The position numbers were made by a program, and so were the translations under genes. Positions 26,847-35,742 of a stretch of 64,000 nt of DNA are shown one piece after another (positions within the stretch are counted from its first letter, which is position 1; each line of letters starts with the position of its first letter). The DNA lies in the NCBI GenBank assembly GCA_052148715.1, contig JBKQHQ010000230.1, positions 68,007 through 132,006 on the forward strand, in the 5' to 3' direction. This DNA comes from JBKQHQ01 sp052148715. Its GTDB lineage: Bacteria > Pseudomonadota > Alphaproteobacteria > Rhizobiales > Xanthobacteraceae. The notes beneath the pieces were generated by a model. It was not told where the DNA came from. It did no database searches and was given only the letters and a program-made list of their open reading frames with translations.

Positions 26847-28289
26847 ATGCGCAACATCACCTGCGCCCATCTGATCGCCGACGCCGACACGCCCGTCCGC
26901 TCGGCGCAGGAGGTTCGGATCGTCGACGCGCAAATTGCCGCGGTCGGCGCCGCGCCGGGCCCGGTCGATCAGCTTTTGGCCCTGCCGGCGCTTGTCAACG
27001 CGCATGATCATGGCCGCGCGGTGCGCACGAGCTCGCTCGGCGCCGGCGGCAAGCCGCTCGAGGCCTGGCTGAATTATCTCGCCTTGTTTCCGTCCGTCGA
27101 TCCCTACCTGGCGGCCGTCGTCTCGCTCGGAACGAGCGCGCTTGGCGGGGTCGGCACGGTGATGGTGCACTATACCCGTGCCCAGGGGTTCACGGATTTG
27201 CCGGCGGAGGCCGTCGAGGTCGCCCGCGCCGCGCGCGACGTGGGCGTCCGGGTCGGTTTCGCGGTGGCGATGCGCGACCGCAACCCCCTGGCCTACGGCC
27301 CCTCGGAGCCCATCCTCGCCGCGCTTCCATCATCGGCGCGGCGCGAAGTCGAGCAAAGGTTCCTGCGCCAGCCGCCGACGCCGTCGCAGTTCGTCGCGCT
27401 CGTCGAGGCGGTGGCGGCGGCCGCCGCCGGACCGCATTTCGACGTGCAATACGGACCGAACGGCGTGCAGTGGTGCAGCGACGCGCTGCTCGAGGCGGTG
27501 GCGGACGCCTCCCATCGCAACGGCCGCCGGGTGCACATGCATCTGTTCGAGACCCGCTACCAACGCGCCTGGGCCGATGCGGCCTATCCGTCCGGCGTCG
27601 TGCGTCACCTCGATGCCATCGGCCTCCTGTCGCCGCGGCTGACGCTGGCGCATTGCGTGTGGGCACGGCCCGACGAGCTTGAGCTCCTGGCCGAACGCGG
27701 CGTGCGCATTGCCGTGAACTCGAGCTCGAACCTGCTGCTGCGCTCCGGCGTGGCGCCGCTCGCGACCATGCTCGCCAAAGGCTGCCGCGTGGCACTCGGG
27801 GTCGATGCGCTTGCACTCGACGACGACAGCGATGCCTTGCGCGAGCTGCGGCTCGCGCATCTCCTTCATGCCGGCACGGGCTTCAAGGTGTCGGTCAGCC
27901 GCGAGCAGATTTTGCGCATGGCATTTGCGAACGGACGCTTTTCCGTCACCAATGTCGCCGACGGCGGCTCCATCGCGGCCGGCGGACCGGCCGATCTCCT
28001 GCTCCTGGATTGGTCGGCGATCGATGACGATCGGCTGCGCGACGACATCGACCCGCTGGTTCTCCTGTTGGCGCGCGGCAAGGCGCAGCATGTCCACGAG
28101 CTGATCGTCGCCGGGCGCTCCGTCGCCAAGGACGGAAAAATTCTCGGCGTCGACCTGCCGGCCGCGCGGAAGGAGATCATGGCCCGGATGCGCGCCGGCA
28201 TGGCGGCCAACGCATCTCTGGCGACGGCGGTGCAGGCGCTCGACGGGGTTTTGGCGCGGCATTATGAGCCCGATGCGCCCTGCTGCTGA
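26847..28289 (+). CDS. Amidohydrolase of the cytosine deaminase/ATZ-TRZ type
   Basis: A 480-residue metal hydrolase that likely deaminates or dechlorinates a nitrogen ring or opens an amide. The metal-binding residues are visible in order: N-A-H-D-H-G at 51-56, V-H-M-H-L-F-E-T mid-chain, L-A-H-C-V-W, and G-V-D-A. A G-G-P-A-D-L-L-L-L-D segment near the end is typical of the urease-related superfamily. It is the last gene of the SDR-ABC operon and implies that the imported ligand is a heterocyclic amine or amide. It is neither a clear CodA nor a clear guanine deaminase. Confidence 0.83.
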   Translation: MRNITCAHLIADADTPVRSAQEVRIVDAQIAAVGAAPGPVDQLLALPALVNAHDHGRAVRTSSLGAGGKPLEAWLNYLALFPSVDPYLAAVVSLGTSALGGVGTVMVHYTRAQGFTDLPAEAVEVARAARDVGVRVGFAVAMRDRNPLAYGPSEPILAALPSSARREVEQRFLRQPPTPSQFVALVEAVAAAAAGPHFDVQYGPNGVQWCSDALLEAVADASHRNGRRVHMHLFETRYQRAWADAAYPSGVVRHLDAIGLLSPRLTLAHCVWARPDELELLAERGVRIAVNSSSNLLLRSGVAPLATMLAKGCRVALGVDALALDDDSDALRELRLAHLLHAGTGFKVSVSREQILRMAFANGRFSVTNVADGGSIAAGGPADLLLLDWSAIDDDRLRDDIDPLVLLLARGKAQHVHELIVAGRSVAKDGKILGVDLPAARKEIMARMRAGMAANASLATAVQALDGVLARHYEPDAPCC

Positions 28290-28400
28290 CGCCGGCAACA
28301 TTGGTTCGGCAATGCTCATTATCTGAGCGGTCGCGCTTGCGAGCAGTTGGGACAATGCCTGCTTGCGTTGCCGGGGAGCGCCCGGTCCTTGCGCCTCTCG

Positions 28401-28955
28401 CTATTCGGCCTGCCCGTGCGTTTTGCCGACCGGCTCGGCGCTGACCAGCACGGCCGCAACAATGCATGGCTCGCTGCCGCGTACGCTCCAGGAGTGATTG
28501 GTCCCACGCTGGACGAGAATATCGCCGGCTCTCAGTAGCTTTTCGCCAGTCTCCATGATGGCGTGGATCTCACCTTTTAGAATGATGATGTAATCGACCG
28601 TTGCGGTCTTATGCATCATCGGGTCGGCGTTCGATTTGTCTTTGGCATGACCTGCGCCAATAGATTCAAACGCCTTCACGGCATCCGTATTGACGCGCCA
28701 CTGGGAGTCCGGCGGAAATTCCACGATTCTGAGGATCGTACCTCCCGTAGGGGGCTCAAGTCGTACTGGTCGTGCTGCGGCATCGCCGTAGCTTTCGTTA
28801 TTCGCGGGAGCACTTGTCGTCTCCCACAGGTCGGTGAGCGCAAGGCCAGGCATCGAATCCATTTCTTTCACGTTCGGCGCCAGACCGTCCATGAGGAAAG
28901 ACGAATTTCCATTCTTGTCGTGGCCGGTAACCACGCGCCTGACACGCCAAACCAA
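28401..28955 (-). CDS. Cupin-domain protein
   Basis: A 184-residue protein with one cupin barrel at about residues 105-175: H-K-T-A-T-V-D-Y-I-I-I-L-K-G-E-I followed by L-L-R-A-G-D-I-L-V-Q-R-G-T-N-H-S-W. The start is a TTG at 28955, supported by AGGAG six to seven bases upstream and no better in-frame ATG. Such proteins are oxidoreductases, isomerases or small-molecule sensors. It is divergent from the TetR gene, and the shared 146-bp region contains GTAC-based palindromes, so TetR control is likely. Confidence 0.78.
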   Translation of the reverse strand: MVWRVRRVVTGHDKNGNSSFLMDGLAPNVKEMDSMPGLALTDLWETTSAPANNESYGDAAARPVRLEPPTGGTILRIVEFPPDSQWRVNTDAVKAFESIGAGHAKDKSNADPMMHKTATVDYIIILKGEIHAIMETGEKLLRAGDILVQRGTNHSWSVRGSEPCIVAAVLVSAEPVGKTHGQAE

Positions 28956-29041
28956 GATACGCTCCTGTCATTCGATGGGTGGCCCGACGCACTGCGTGGC
29001 GGGTCATTTCGCCGCGCCGCTGGCGGCGGGGCCCCAGCATA

Positions 29042-29079
29042 GTACAGGCCTTGTACGGATTGGCAATAATTTTGTACAA
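29042..29079. promoter_or_regulatory. TetR operator candidates with GTAC cores
   Basis: Between the divergent cupin and TetR genes lie GTACA-GGCCT-TGTAC (29042-29056) and the perfect octamer TTGTACAA (29072-29079). Repeated TGTAC half-sites just upstream of a TetR gene are typical of autoregulation. Confidence 0.5.
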
Positions 29080-29101
29080 TCGTTCAACTCGATGAGGACG
29101 C

Positions 29102-29872
29102 ATGAGCGGCAAGAGCGCGCGCGATAAGATCCTGAATGCTGCAGAAATGCTGTTTGCAGAGCATGGGCTTCACGCCATTTCGCTGAGGCGGATAGCAGCT
29201 GCCGCGGCAGTGCCGACCGGGCTCATCGGCTATCACTTCGGGTCCAAGGACGGACTGTATCGCGCAGTCTTCGAACGCTTCTCGCCGACGATCGTCGGCG
29301 AGCGGCTTGCCGGCCTGCGGCTCGCGGAAGCCGAGCCGGATGCGGAGCGACGACTGGAGCTCATCGTAAAGGCGCTGGTCCTGCCGATGGTGCGGCTGCG
29401 GACGATCGACGATCAGGCGCGATTTGGCCGGCTGATGGCGCGAGAGGCAAGCGATCCCAATGCCTTCGAGCGCGGCATCATTCCGCAGCTCTTCGACCCG
29501 GTGGCGCAAGAAGTAGTCGGTGCGCTGGCGCGAGCGATGCCGGAACGAAGTCAAACCCAGATCTATTGGGGCTATCAATTCATGCTCGGTGCCTTGATTT
29601 TTCTGATGGCCGACACAGGCCGCATCGAACGGCTGTCGGGAGGGCGCTGCAAGTCGCGCGACGCGGAATCGATTGCCCGTTATCTCGTCCCGTTCCTGGT
29701 GGCCGCGCTGTGCGGCGGGCTTGCCGCGACGCCGGCTGGCGATGAACCTTTATCGAAAGTCGTGCGGCACCCGGCGGACCGGCAACCGCAACAATTGAAG
29801 AAGGAAGCAGCCCATGAAGCTCGTCTCATTCGTTCCGGAAGGCGGGGTGCCACGCGCGGGCGCTCTGGTTGA
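29102..29872 (+). CDS. TetR/AcrR-family regulator
   Basis: A 256-residue repressor. The N-terminal helix-turn-helix is clear at about residues 7-52 (R-D-K-I-L-N-A-A-E-M-L-F-A-E-H-G ... G-L-I-G-Y-H-F-G-S-K-D-G-L-Y). The C-terminal ligand domain (about 80-215) is of the CerR-like type with a Y-W-G-Y-Q-F-M-L-G-A segment. The last 45 residues are Arg/Gln-rich and unlike other TetRs; they overlap the start of the FAA fragment, so the natural stop may have been lost by a rearrangement. G-A-G-G lies four bases before the ATG. Confidence 0.83.
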   Translation: MSGKSARDKILNAAEMLFAEHGLHAISLRRIAAAAAVPTGLIGYHFGSKDGLYRAVFERFSPTIVGERLAGLRLAEAEPDAERRLELIVKALVLPMVRLRTIDDQARFGRLMAREASDPNAFERGIIPQLFDPVAQEVVGALARAMPERSQTQIYWGYQFMLGALIFLMADTGRIERLSGGRCKSRDAESIARYLVPFLVAALCGGLAATPAGDEPLSKVVRHPADRQPQQLKKEAAHEARLIRSGRRGATRGRSG

Positions 29873-30035
29873 GGACGGACGCGCAGTCGTAGACCTCGGC
29901 GCGGCGCACCAGCTCTCCCTGATCGGCGCGGGCACCTTGTCGCGATGGACGGAAGAGTTCTCGGCGTCGCCTGCTGGCCGTGCTCGGCGCTGGGCTGGGT
30001 TTTGGCGCGGCCAGCCCGATGTGCCCCGCTGCTAA
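29814..30035 (+). pseudogene. N-terminal fragment of an FAA-hydrolase-family gene
   Basis: A 73-codon ORF with a good Shine-Dalgarno (G-A-A-G-G-A-A-G) and a typical FAH-family start M-K-L-V-S-F-V-P-E-G-G followed by P-R-A-G-A-L-V-E-D-G-R. After about 50 residues it loses sense; a neighbouring frame reads L-L-A-V-L-G-A-G-L-G-F, which suggests a frameshift, and nothing of the catalytic domain follows before the next operon. It overlaps the 3' end of the TetR gene. Most likely the stump of a hydrolase gene once controlled by that regulator. Confidence 0.6.
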
Positions 30036-30088
30036 TGCCCGGATATTGGTGTTTCTCCGATTTAGGACCGGACAAGCCTCGCAGCAAG

Positions 30089-30102
30089 AATTGCATACAA
30101 TT
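30089..30102. promoter_or_regulatory. GntR (FCD) operator candidate
   Basis: AATTGCATACAATT has five-base inverted arms (AATTG/CAATT) around CATA and resembles ATTGTATACAAT-type sites of FCD-GntR repressors. It lies about 185 bp upstream of the ABC operon that contains such a regulator. A second palindrome (CAATCA, seven bases, TGATTG) is at 30151-30169. Confidence 0.4.
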
Positions 30103-30285
30103 TGTTCAGGCATAAAGCATTGATTTGGCAATATGAATTGCCCTATCGCCCAATCATATGGGCTGATTGAACTTTTATTGCGCACCGACCGTGCACCGAC
30201 CATGCGATTCTTCCCCGCCACTCGCACGGGTGGTGACGGGCGACCGGGGCGGATGTAAAAGTATTCGATGAAACAATGAGGTAGT

Positions 30286-31206
30286 TTGTGTCGCCTGGCG
30301 GTGGCAGGTGCTGGCATGCCCGTTGCACCGTCGTGTTTCATGTCAGCTGTCGGCAACCGGGCTTCGGCCACATCCAATCGGGGCGTGCGCGTGTCGGTGT
30401 CCGCAACGGCGATCCGCCCCGCGCTCGCTCCGAGCTCCGATTTGAACCGCAAGCGCGTTCGCCGGGCGATCGAGTTTGTCATGGGGCCGGCGCTGCTGAT
30501 CGCCGTCTGGTGGGTGGCTTATGCGGGCACGCTGGTCGATCCGCATCTGCTGCCGTCGCCGTTCGCAACCTTGGCCGACACGGGCAAGAACATCGCGTCC
30601 GGCGCGATGACCCGCGACTTTTTGCAGACGCTGCTGCGGGTCGTCTATGCTTTCGGCGTCGCCGTCGCCTTTGGCGTGCCCGTCGGCATCGTGCTGGGCG
30701 CCAATCAAAGCATCTATCGCTCGGTAGAGTTCCTGATCGACTTCTTCCGCTCGACGCCGGCGACCGCCATGTTCCCACTCTTTCTGCTGCTGTTCGGACT
30801 CGGCGAGTTCTCCAAGATTGCCGTCGCGGCGTTCGCAGCCTGGCTGGTGATCGTGTTCAACGTGGCCTATGGGGTCATGAATGCGCGGCAGACGCGGATT
30901 CTTGCCGCGCGCTCGATGGGCGCGGGCCGGCTGCGCATCTTTCGGGATGTCATCTTCTTCGAGACTCTGCCACAGACCTTCGTCGGCCTGCGCACCGCCG
31001 TCTCGGTTGCCCTTGTCGTCATCATCGTCGCCGAGATGTTCATCGGCGCGGTGGATGGGCTCGGTCACCGCATCATCGATGCCCAGATCTCCTATCAGCT
31101 GACGGACATGTACGGCTCGATCCTTATTGCGGGGGCCATGGGTTACGGCGCCAACCTTCTGTTCCTCATCGTCGAAAAGCTGTTCATCCATTGGTCGGGG
31201 CGATGA
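30286..31206 (+). CDS. ABC importer permease (SsuC/TauC-like)
   Basis: A 306-residue inner-membrane permease with a long polar N-terminus and about six membrane segments from residue 65. The coupling loop is seen as R-I-L-A-A-R-S-M-G-A-G-R-L-R-I-F-R-D-V. Start uncertain: the TTG at 30286 has G-A-G-G four bases upstream, while ATGs at 30316 and 30340 lack a good site. The receptor gene follows after 39 bp and the ATPase gene after that, so this is a complete importer, distinct from the one at 25178-26841. Confidence 0.85.
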   Translation: MCRLAVAGAGMPVAPSCFMSAVGNRASATSNRGVRVSVSATAIRPALAPSSDLNRKRVRRAIEFVMGPALLIAVWWVAYAGTLVDPHLLPSPFATLADTGKNIASGAMTRDFLQTLLRVVYAFGVAVAFGVPVGIVLGANQSIYRSVEFLIDFFRSTPATAMFPLFLLLFGLGEFSKIAVAAFAAWLVIVFNVAYGVMNARQTRILAARSMGAGRLRIFRDVIFFETLPQTFVGLRTAVSVALVVIIVAEMFIGAVDGLGHRIIDAQISYQLTDMYGSILIAGAMGYGANLLFLIVEKLFIHWSGR

Positions 31207-31245
31207 GCTCCGGCCGCAACCGCCACCTATCGAAGGAAAATCTCG

Positions 31246-32235
31246 ATGAAATCCTGCAAGATCGCCGCGCTCGCGGCCGGCTTGGCCGTATTGTCCGGCA
31301 CCGCCGACGCCGCATGCGACCACATGGAGAAGGTGATCGCGGTATGGCTGCCGATCATGCAAACCAGCGCCTATTACGTCGCGCTCGAGGAAAAACTGTT
31401 CGAGAAGGCGTGCATCGAAATCGCCTCGAACAAGCTCGAGTCTCCCAACCAGATCATCGATGCGCTGGTCGGGGCGCGCGCCGACTTCGGGCCGCCGGGC
31501 GCGGCGGCGGGCATCGCGATGTTGGCGGAATCGAAGTTTCCCGGAACCTTCAAGGTCTTTGGGCTGCAAGGGGGAGGGATCAAGGTCGGCCTGATCAATG
31601 ACGGTCTCATCGTCAAGGCGGATAGCGACATCAAGAGCTTCGCCGACCTCAAAGGCAAGAAGCTCGGCCATGTTCCCGGCATCCAGTGGCGGACGATCTC
31701 CCGCTACCTGGTGCGCTCAGCCGGCCTCGATCCGGACAAGGATGTGACCCTCGTCGACCTCGCGGTTGGGATGCAGGTTCCCGCCGTCGTCGGCGGCAGC
31801 GTCGATGCCACGCTTTCGCTCGAGCCGGTGGGTTCGGTTGCGGTGGCCTCCGGGCAGGCGAAGCGCGCCGTCACTAATCCGGTGGCCATGGTCATCGCCG
31901 ACCCGTTTTATTCCGGTGCAGCTCTCTTAACCACAAAATTCCTCAAGGAGAGGCCGCAGGTCGCCAAGAAAGTGGTCGAGGTGATCGACGAGGCGACCAA
32001 GATGGCCAACGCCAACTTCGACAAGTACAAGCCGATCATTCCGAAATACACGCCGATACGCGCCGAGCAGCTCGATCTCCTGGCCAAGCCCTACCTGCGC
32101 GCGTTCAGTGAGCTGAACGACACCGATCTCAACTCCTATCAGGCGCTGGTGGACGTTTTTCAGAAGGAAGGCGTCTTGACGGAAAAGATCAATGTGCGGG
32201 ACAAGATCTTGAAGACGACGGATTTCGGCTCATGA
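31246..32235 (+). CDS. ABC solute-binding protein, NMT1/SsuA class
   Basis: A 329-residue periplasmic receptor. The signal peptide runs to about residue 23 (G-T-A-D-A). The mature start includes V-I-A-V-W-L-P-I-M-Q-T-S-A-Y-Y-V-A-L-E-E-K, with K-L-G-H-V-P-G-I-Q-W and V-D-A-T-L-S-L-E-P-V-G further on. It is divergent from the two receptors at 21963-24302, suggesting another ligand. A-A-G-G-A lies upstream of the ATG. With the Rieske oxygenase at the end of the cluster, an aromatic carboxylate or sulfonate ligand is plausible. Confidence 0.86.
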   Translation: MKSCKIAALAAGLAVLSGTADAACDHMEKVIAVWLPIMQTSAYYVALEEKLFEKACIEIASNKLESPNQIIDALVGARADFGPPGAAAGIAMLAESKFPGTFKVFGLQGGGIKVGLINDGLIVKADSDIKSFADLKGKKLGHVPGIQWRTISRYLVRSAGLDPDKDVTLVDLAVGMQVPAVVGGSVDATLSLEPVGSVAVASGQAKRAVTNPVAMVIADPFYSGAALLTTKFLKERPQVAKKVVEVIDEATKMANANFDKYKPIIPKYTPIRAEQLDLLAKPYLRAFSELNDTDLNSYQALVDVFQKEGVLTEKINVRDKILKTTDFGS

Positions 32236-32262
32236 TCACCCGGCCGGCATTTGTCTAGCAGA

Positions 32263-33114
32263 ATGGTTGACGCCATGCCGGTGGCCGAAACTCCGTTGCG
32301 CGCCGCGCGCGGCGCGCCTGATCGGCTTGCCGATGCGGGGGAGAATTCTACACGACCGCGGCAAAGTTTCATCACCATTCGAGGCTTGAGCAAGTCGTTC
32401 GACCAATCGGTGATCTACGATAAATTCGATCTCGATCTGCCGCAGGGGGAATTCATTTCCATTTTCGGGCCGAACGGCTGCGGCAAGAGCACTTTGATCA
32501 ACATGATCTCCGGCCTGTTGCCGATGGATGCCGGCCGGGTGCTCTTTGACGGCCAGACCATCGCGGAGACGCGGCTTTCTTACGTCTTCCAGAATTACCG
32601 CGACGCGCTTTTTCCCTGGCTTCGCGCTATCGACAATATTCACTATCCGCTGAAGATCATGGGACTGTCGCGGCGCGAGCGCGACAAGCGGGTCGAGCAG
32701 CTGCTCGCGGATTTCGAGGTGAAGATCGACCTCAACACCTATCCTTACATGCTCTCAGGCGGCCAGCAGCAGACCGTCTCGATTCTGCGCGCGCTGGTGA
32801 CCGATCCGGAAGTGCTTTTTCTCGACGAGCCGTTTTCGGCGCTCGATTACGAGATGACGCTGTTCATGCGCGAGCAGCTGCAGCGGATCTTCATGAAAAC
32901 GAAGACCACCACGTTGCTGGTCTCGCACGACCTTGAGGAGGCGGTGCAGCTCGCAAACCGCGTCCTGCTGCTGACACGGCGACCGACGGGGGTCGCCGAT
33001 TTCGTGGAGATCGACCTGCCCTGGCCGCGCGGCACCGACTGCGTGACCAGCCGGCGCTTTGTCGAGCTCAAGAGCTACTGCCTCAGCGTATTCCAACGCC
33101 AGATCGCCACCTGA
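32263..33114 (+). CDS. ABC importer ATPase (SsuB/TauB-like)
   Basis: A 283-residue ATPase. Walker A G-P-N-G-C-G-K-S-T, the Q-loop F-Q-N-Y-R-D, Walker B V-L-F-L-D-E-P and the switch S-H-D are all visible. The signature reads L-S-G-G-Q-Q-Q-T-V-S-I-L-R-A. ATG 32263 is chosen; ATG 32275 is equally possible because neither has a strong ribosome site. It completes the importer with the two preceding genes. The GntR gene starts 39 bp downstream. Confidence 0.86.
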   Translation: MVDAMPVAETPLRAARGAPDRLADAGENSTRPRQSFITIRGLSKSFDQSVIYDKFDLDLPQGEFISIFGPNGCGKSTLINMISGLLPMDAGRVLFDGQTIAETRLSYVFQNYRDALFPWLRAIDNIHYPLKIMGLSRRERDKRVEQLLADFEVKIDLNTYPYMLSGGQQQTVSILRALVTDPEVLFLDEPFSALDYEMTLFMREQLQRIFMKTKTTTLLVSHDLEEAVQLANRVLLLTRRPTGVADFVEIDLPWPRGTDCVTSRRFVELKSYCLSVFQRQIAT

Positions 33115-33152
33115 GGATGGCCGATGCGTCGACCAAGCCGGGGAGGGGGGCG

Positions 33153-33875
33153 ATGAGCACAATGACGACCTTGGCGCAGACGATCCGCCAGCAGATCGCG
33201 GACCATATTTTGCGCGGGGTCTATCCGCCGGGCATGCGACTCGACGAGCAAGGCCTCGCCAAGCGCTTCAACCTGTCGCGGACGCCGGTCCGCGAAGCGC
33301 TCCGGCAGTTGACTTCGGCGGGGCTCGTGGAGATGCGGCCGCGCCGCGGCGTGATCGTCTCGCTGCCGAGCGACACGGCGCTGGCGGAGATGTTCGAGGT
33401 CATGGGCGAGCTCGAGGCGTCCTGCGCGCGGCTGGCGGCACAACGCATGTCGCCGGCCGAGCGGGTCCGGCTCGAGCTCGTGCACCGGCGTTCGTGCGAA
33501 GCCGTCCGCGGCAACGACCGGGAGAGCTACCGCACGCTCAATTTCGAGTTCCATGACGTCATCTATGCCGGAACGCACAACGAGTTCCTGTCGACGACGA
33601 CCGCGGGAATTCGTCAGCGGATTGCCCCGTTTCGGCGGGCGCAATTCGCGGTGCAAGACCGTCTGGCCAAATCCTACGAGGAGCACGACGCCGTCGTGCG
33701 GGCGGTCTTGAGCGGAGACGCAGCGACGGCGAGCGAGGTCATGCGCGCCCATGTCAACGTCGTCCATGTGGCGTCCAGCGACTACGTGCACGGACTTGAG
33801 CTTGCGGCGTCCGATGTGGAGGGTGATGTTTCCGTGGATATAAACGTCAGGATCGCCAAGGCGCGCCGACCATGA
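33153..33875 (+). CDS. GntR-family regulator, FadR (FCD) type
   Basis: A 240-residue regulator when started at ATG 33153, which has a purine-rich G-G-G-A-G-G-G site directly upstream; ATG 33117 would add 12 residues. The winged helix shows L-A-K-R-F-N-L-S-R-T-P-V-R-E-A-L-R-Q-L and the wing R-P-R-R-G-V-I-V. The FCD domain has N-F-E-F-H-D-V-I-Y and S-Y-E-E-H-D-A-V. It lies inside the importer-oxygenase cluster and probably represses it in the absence of ligand. Confidence 0.87.
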   Translation: MSTMTTLAQTIRQQIADHILRGVYPPGMRLDEQGLAKRFNLSRTPVREALRQLTSAGLVEMRPRRGVIVSLPSDTALAEMFEVMGELEASCARLAAQRMSPAERVRLELVHRRSCEAVRGNDRESYRTLNFEFHDVIYAGTHNEFLSTTTAGIRQRIAPFRRAQFAVQDRLAKSYEEHDAVVRAVLSGDAATASEVMRAHVNVVHVASSDYVHGLELAASDVEGDVSVDINVRIAKARRP

Positions 33876-34019
33876 AATCGACGAACGTCCGCACTGAATC
33901 CTTTACCCCTTCAGGCCAATGGGAATCCTCGCCTCGAATGGCGCGGACCGCTTGGCACGGCAGCCGGCCTCTGCTTTAGTGCGGATGCCGGGCGTCCGAA
34001 CAAGTATCGGAGAAAGCCC

Positions 34020-35084
34020 ATGTTGCAATCCCCCGCCGGGCAGGCGTCGAAACCGGCAGCCGCTTCAAGGGTGCCGGCCGACGACGCGCTCATCAATGAT
34101 TGGCATGTCGTCGCCTTCTCCAAGGATGTGGCGGACGGACAGTTGCTGCCGATCAAGCTGATGGGTGAGGAGCTCGTTGCCTGGCGCCACGCGGGCAAGG
34201 TCCACGTCTGGAAGGACCTTTGCATCCATCGGGGCGCGCAGCTCTCCAGGGGCTGGGTGGTGGAGGGCAACGTGGTGTGCCCCTATCACGGCTGGCGCTA
34301 CAATTCCGAGGCGAAGTGCGTGCTGATCCCGGCGCATCCGGACCTGCCGCCGCCGCCCAAGGCGCGCGCGTTCCCGGCGCGCTTCGAGGAACGCTACGGT
34401 TTCATCTGGGCGTCACTGGGGAACCCCGCGCATGACGTTCCGGCCTTCCCCGAATGGGGCAAGGCCGGGTTTCGCGTGTTTCACGCCGGACCGTATCCGT
34501 TCGGCGCCAATGCGTTCCGCTCCGTTGAGAACTTCATCGACGCAACACATTTTCCGTTCGTGCATGCGGGCCTCAACGGCGTGATGTCGGCGCCGGACAA
34601 GATCAACGATTACCGGGTGACGGCCGGGCCGGAAGGTCTCGCGACCTCGGGCATCCGCGTGTATCAGCCCTACGGCGATCACCGGCAGGTGCCGGTCAAT
34701 GCGGAATATCATTACCGCGTGTTTCGCCCGACGACCGCCTATTTCTCCAAGTCCGTGAAGATTGCCGACCCGGCGCAGGCGCATCGCGGCAGCGATCAGG
34801 ATTGCTTCTGCACATTTCTGACCGCCCAGCCCATCGACGAGGTGAACTGCATCATTCGTCTCGGCATCGCCATCAATTTCGGTCCGGAGCTGACTGAGGA
34901 GGACATTCTGCGGCGCCAGGACGCGGTTTTTGCGCAGGATCGCGCGATCGTGGAAACGCAGCATCCCGAGCGCATCCCGCTCGACCTGAAGGAAGAGCTG
35001 CACGTGCGCTCCGACCGCTTCGCGGTCGCCTACCGCCGCTGGCTCAAGGAGCTCGACATCACCTACGGCACCTACGGCGACTGA
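34020..35084 (+). CDS. Rieske non-heme iron oxygenase, large subunit
   Basis: A 354-residue oxygenase component of the VanA/phthalate class that hydroxylates or demethylates aromatic substrates. The Rieske 2Fe-2S ligands are C-I-H (Cys68, His70) and C-P-Y-H (Cys87, His90). The catalytic iron site is seen in N-F-I-D-A-T-H-F-P-F-V-H (Asp174, His177, His182). Length fits a homotrimeric alpha-only enzyme. No ferredoxin reductase gene is nearby, so electrons must come from elsewhere. G-G-A-G-A-A-A-G precedes the ATG. It follows the GntR gene by 144 bp and is likely the first catabolic step after uptake. Confidence 0.87.
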   Translation: MLQSPAGQASKPAAASRVPADDALINDWHVVAFSKDVADGQLLPIKLMGEELVAWRHAGKVHVWKDLCIHRGAQLSRGWVVEGNVVCPYHGWRYNSEAKCVLIPAHPDLPPPPKARAFPARFEERYGFIWASLGNPAHDVPAFPEWGKAGFRVFHAGPYPFGANAFRSVENFIDATHFPFVHAGLNGVMSAPDKINDYRVTAGPEGLATSGIRVYQPYGDHRQVPVNAEYHYRVFRPTTAYFSKSVKIADPAQAHRGSDQDCFCTFLTAQPIDEVNCIIRLGIAINFGPELTEEDILRRQDAVFAQDRAIVETQHPERIPLDLKEELHVRSDRFAVAYRRWLKELDITYGTYGD

Positions 35085-35166
35085 CGCGGGGCGGCCAACA
35101 TCGGAGCATCCCGACCCGATGTGGAAGCCGCCAGGCTGCTGGAGCGTCGCTTCGCGCCACGCGCCG

Positions 35167-35742
35167 CTACGGCATCTGTGATCGCGCCGCCAGCGCCATC
35201 GCGATCAGTGAGGTGCCGCCAAACACCAGATTAATACCGACGATCAGTCCCAGCGCCCATGCGGCAGCTCCCGGCAGGCCAATCAGGATTATGGCGGCGA
35301 GGAAGAGATCGACGATCCCGCTCACGAGCATCCAGCCCCATCGTCCCGAGAGGCTACGCTTGTGCTCGAGCGCAAACATGATGGTTGCCACTCCCTCGAT
35401 GATGAAGAAGGCAATGAGCACGAAGGTGAGCGTCAGCATTCCCTGAATGGGTTGAGCAAGCAGCAATCCGCCGGCGACAATGGCGATGATGGCGGAGACC
35501 AGAGACCACCAGAATCCCGGCGCCTGACGCATCGCGAACGTCGTGATCAAGCCGATAATGCCGCTGATCAGGAAAAGCCACCCGAACAGCACCGTCACGG
35601 CGAGGCTGGCCAGCGGCGGCACTATGACCGCGAGCACGCCAAGCACAACAAGAATGATGCCCTCAATGAGAAACAGCTTCCAATGTTCGCCCAAGGATTT
35701 GGCGACCGCATCTCGGACCGCATCAAATGATTGGTTGGTCAT
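35167..35742 (-). CDS. HdeD-family membrane protein (DUF308)
   Basis: A 191-residue inner-membrane protein with about six membrane segments in three pairs, the DUF308 pattern (G-I-I-L-V-V-L-G-V-L-A-V-I-V-P and later repeats of it). HdeD of E. coli protects against acid at high cell density. G-G-G-A-G-G lies six bases before the ATG at 35742. It stands alone, in the same direction as the LTXXQ protein gene 290 bp away; a shared envelope-stress role is inference. Confidence 0.85.
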   Translation of the reverse strand: MTNQSFDAVRDAVAKSLGEHWKLFLIEGIILVVLGVLAVIVPPLASLAVTVLFGWLFLISGIIGLITTFAMRQAPGFWWSLVSAIIAIVAGGLLLAQPIQGMLTLTFVLIAFFIIEGVATIMFALEHKRSLSGRWGWMLVSGIVDLFLAAIILIGLPGAAAWALGLIVGINLVFGGTSLIAMALAARSQMP

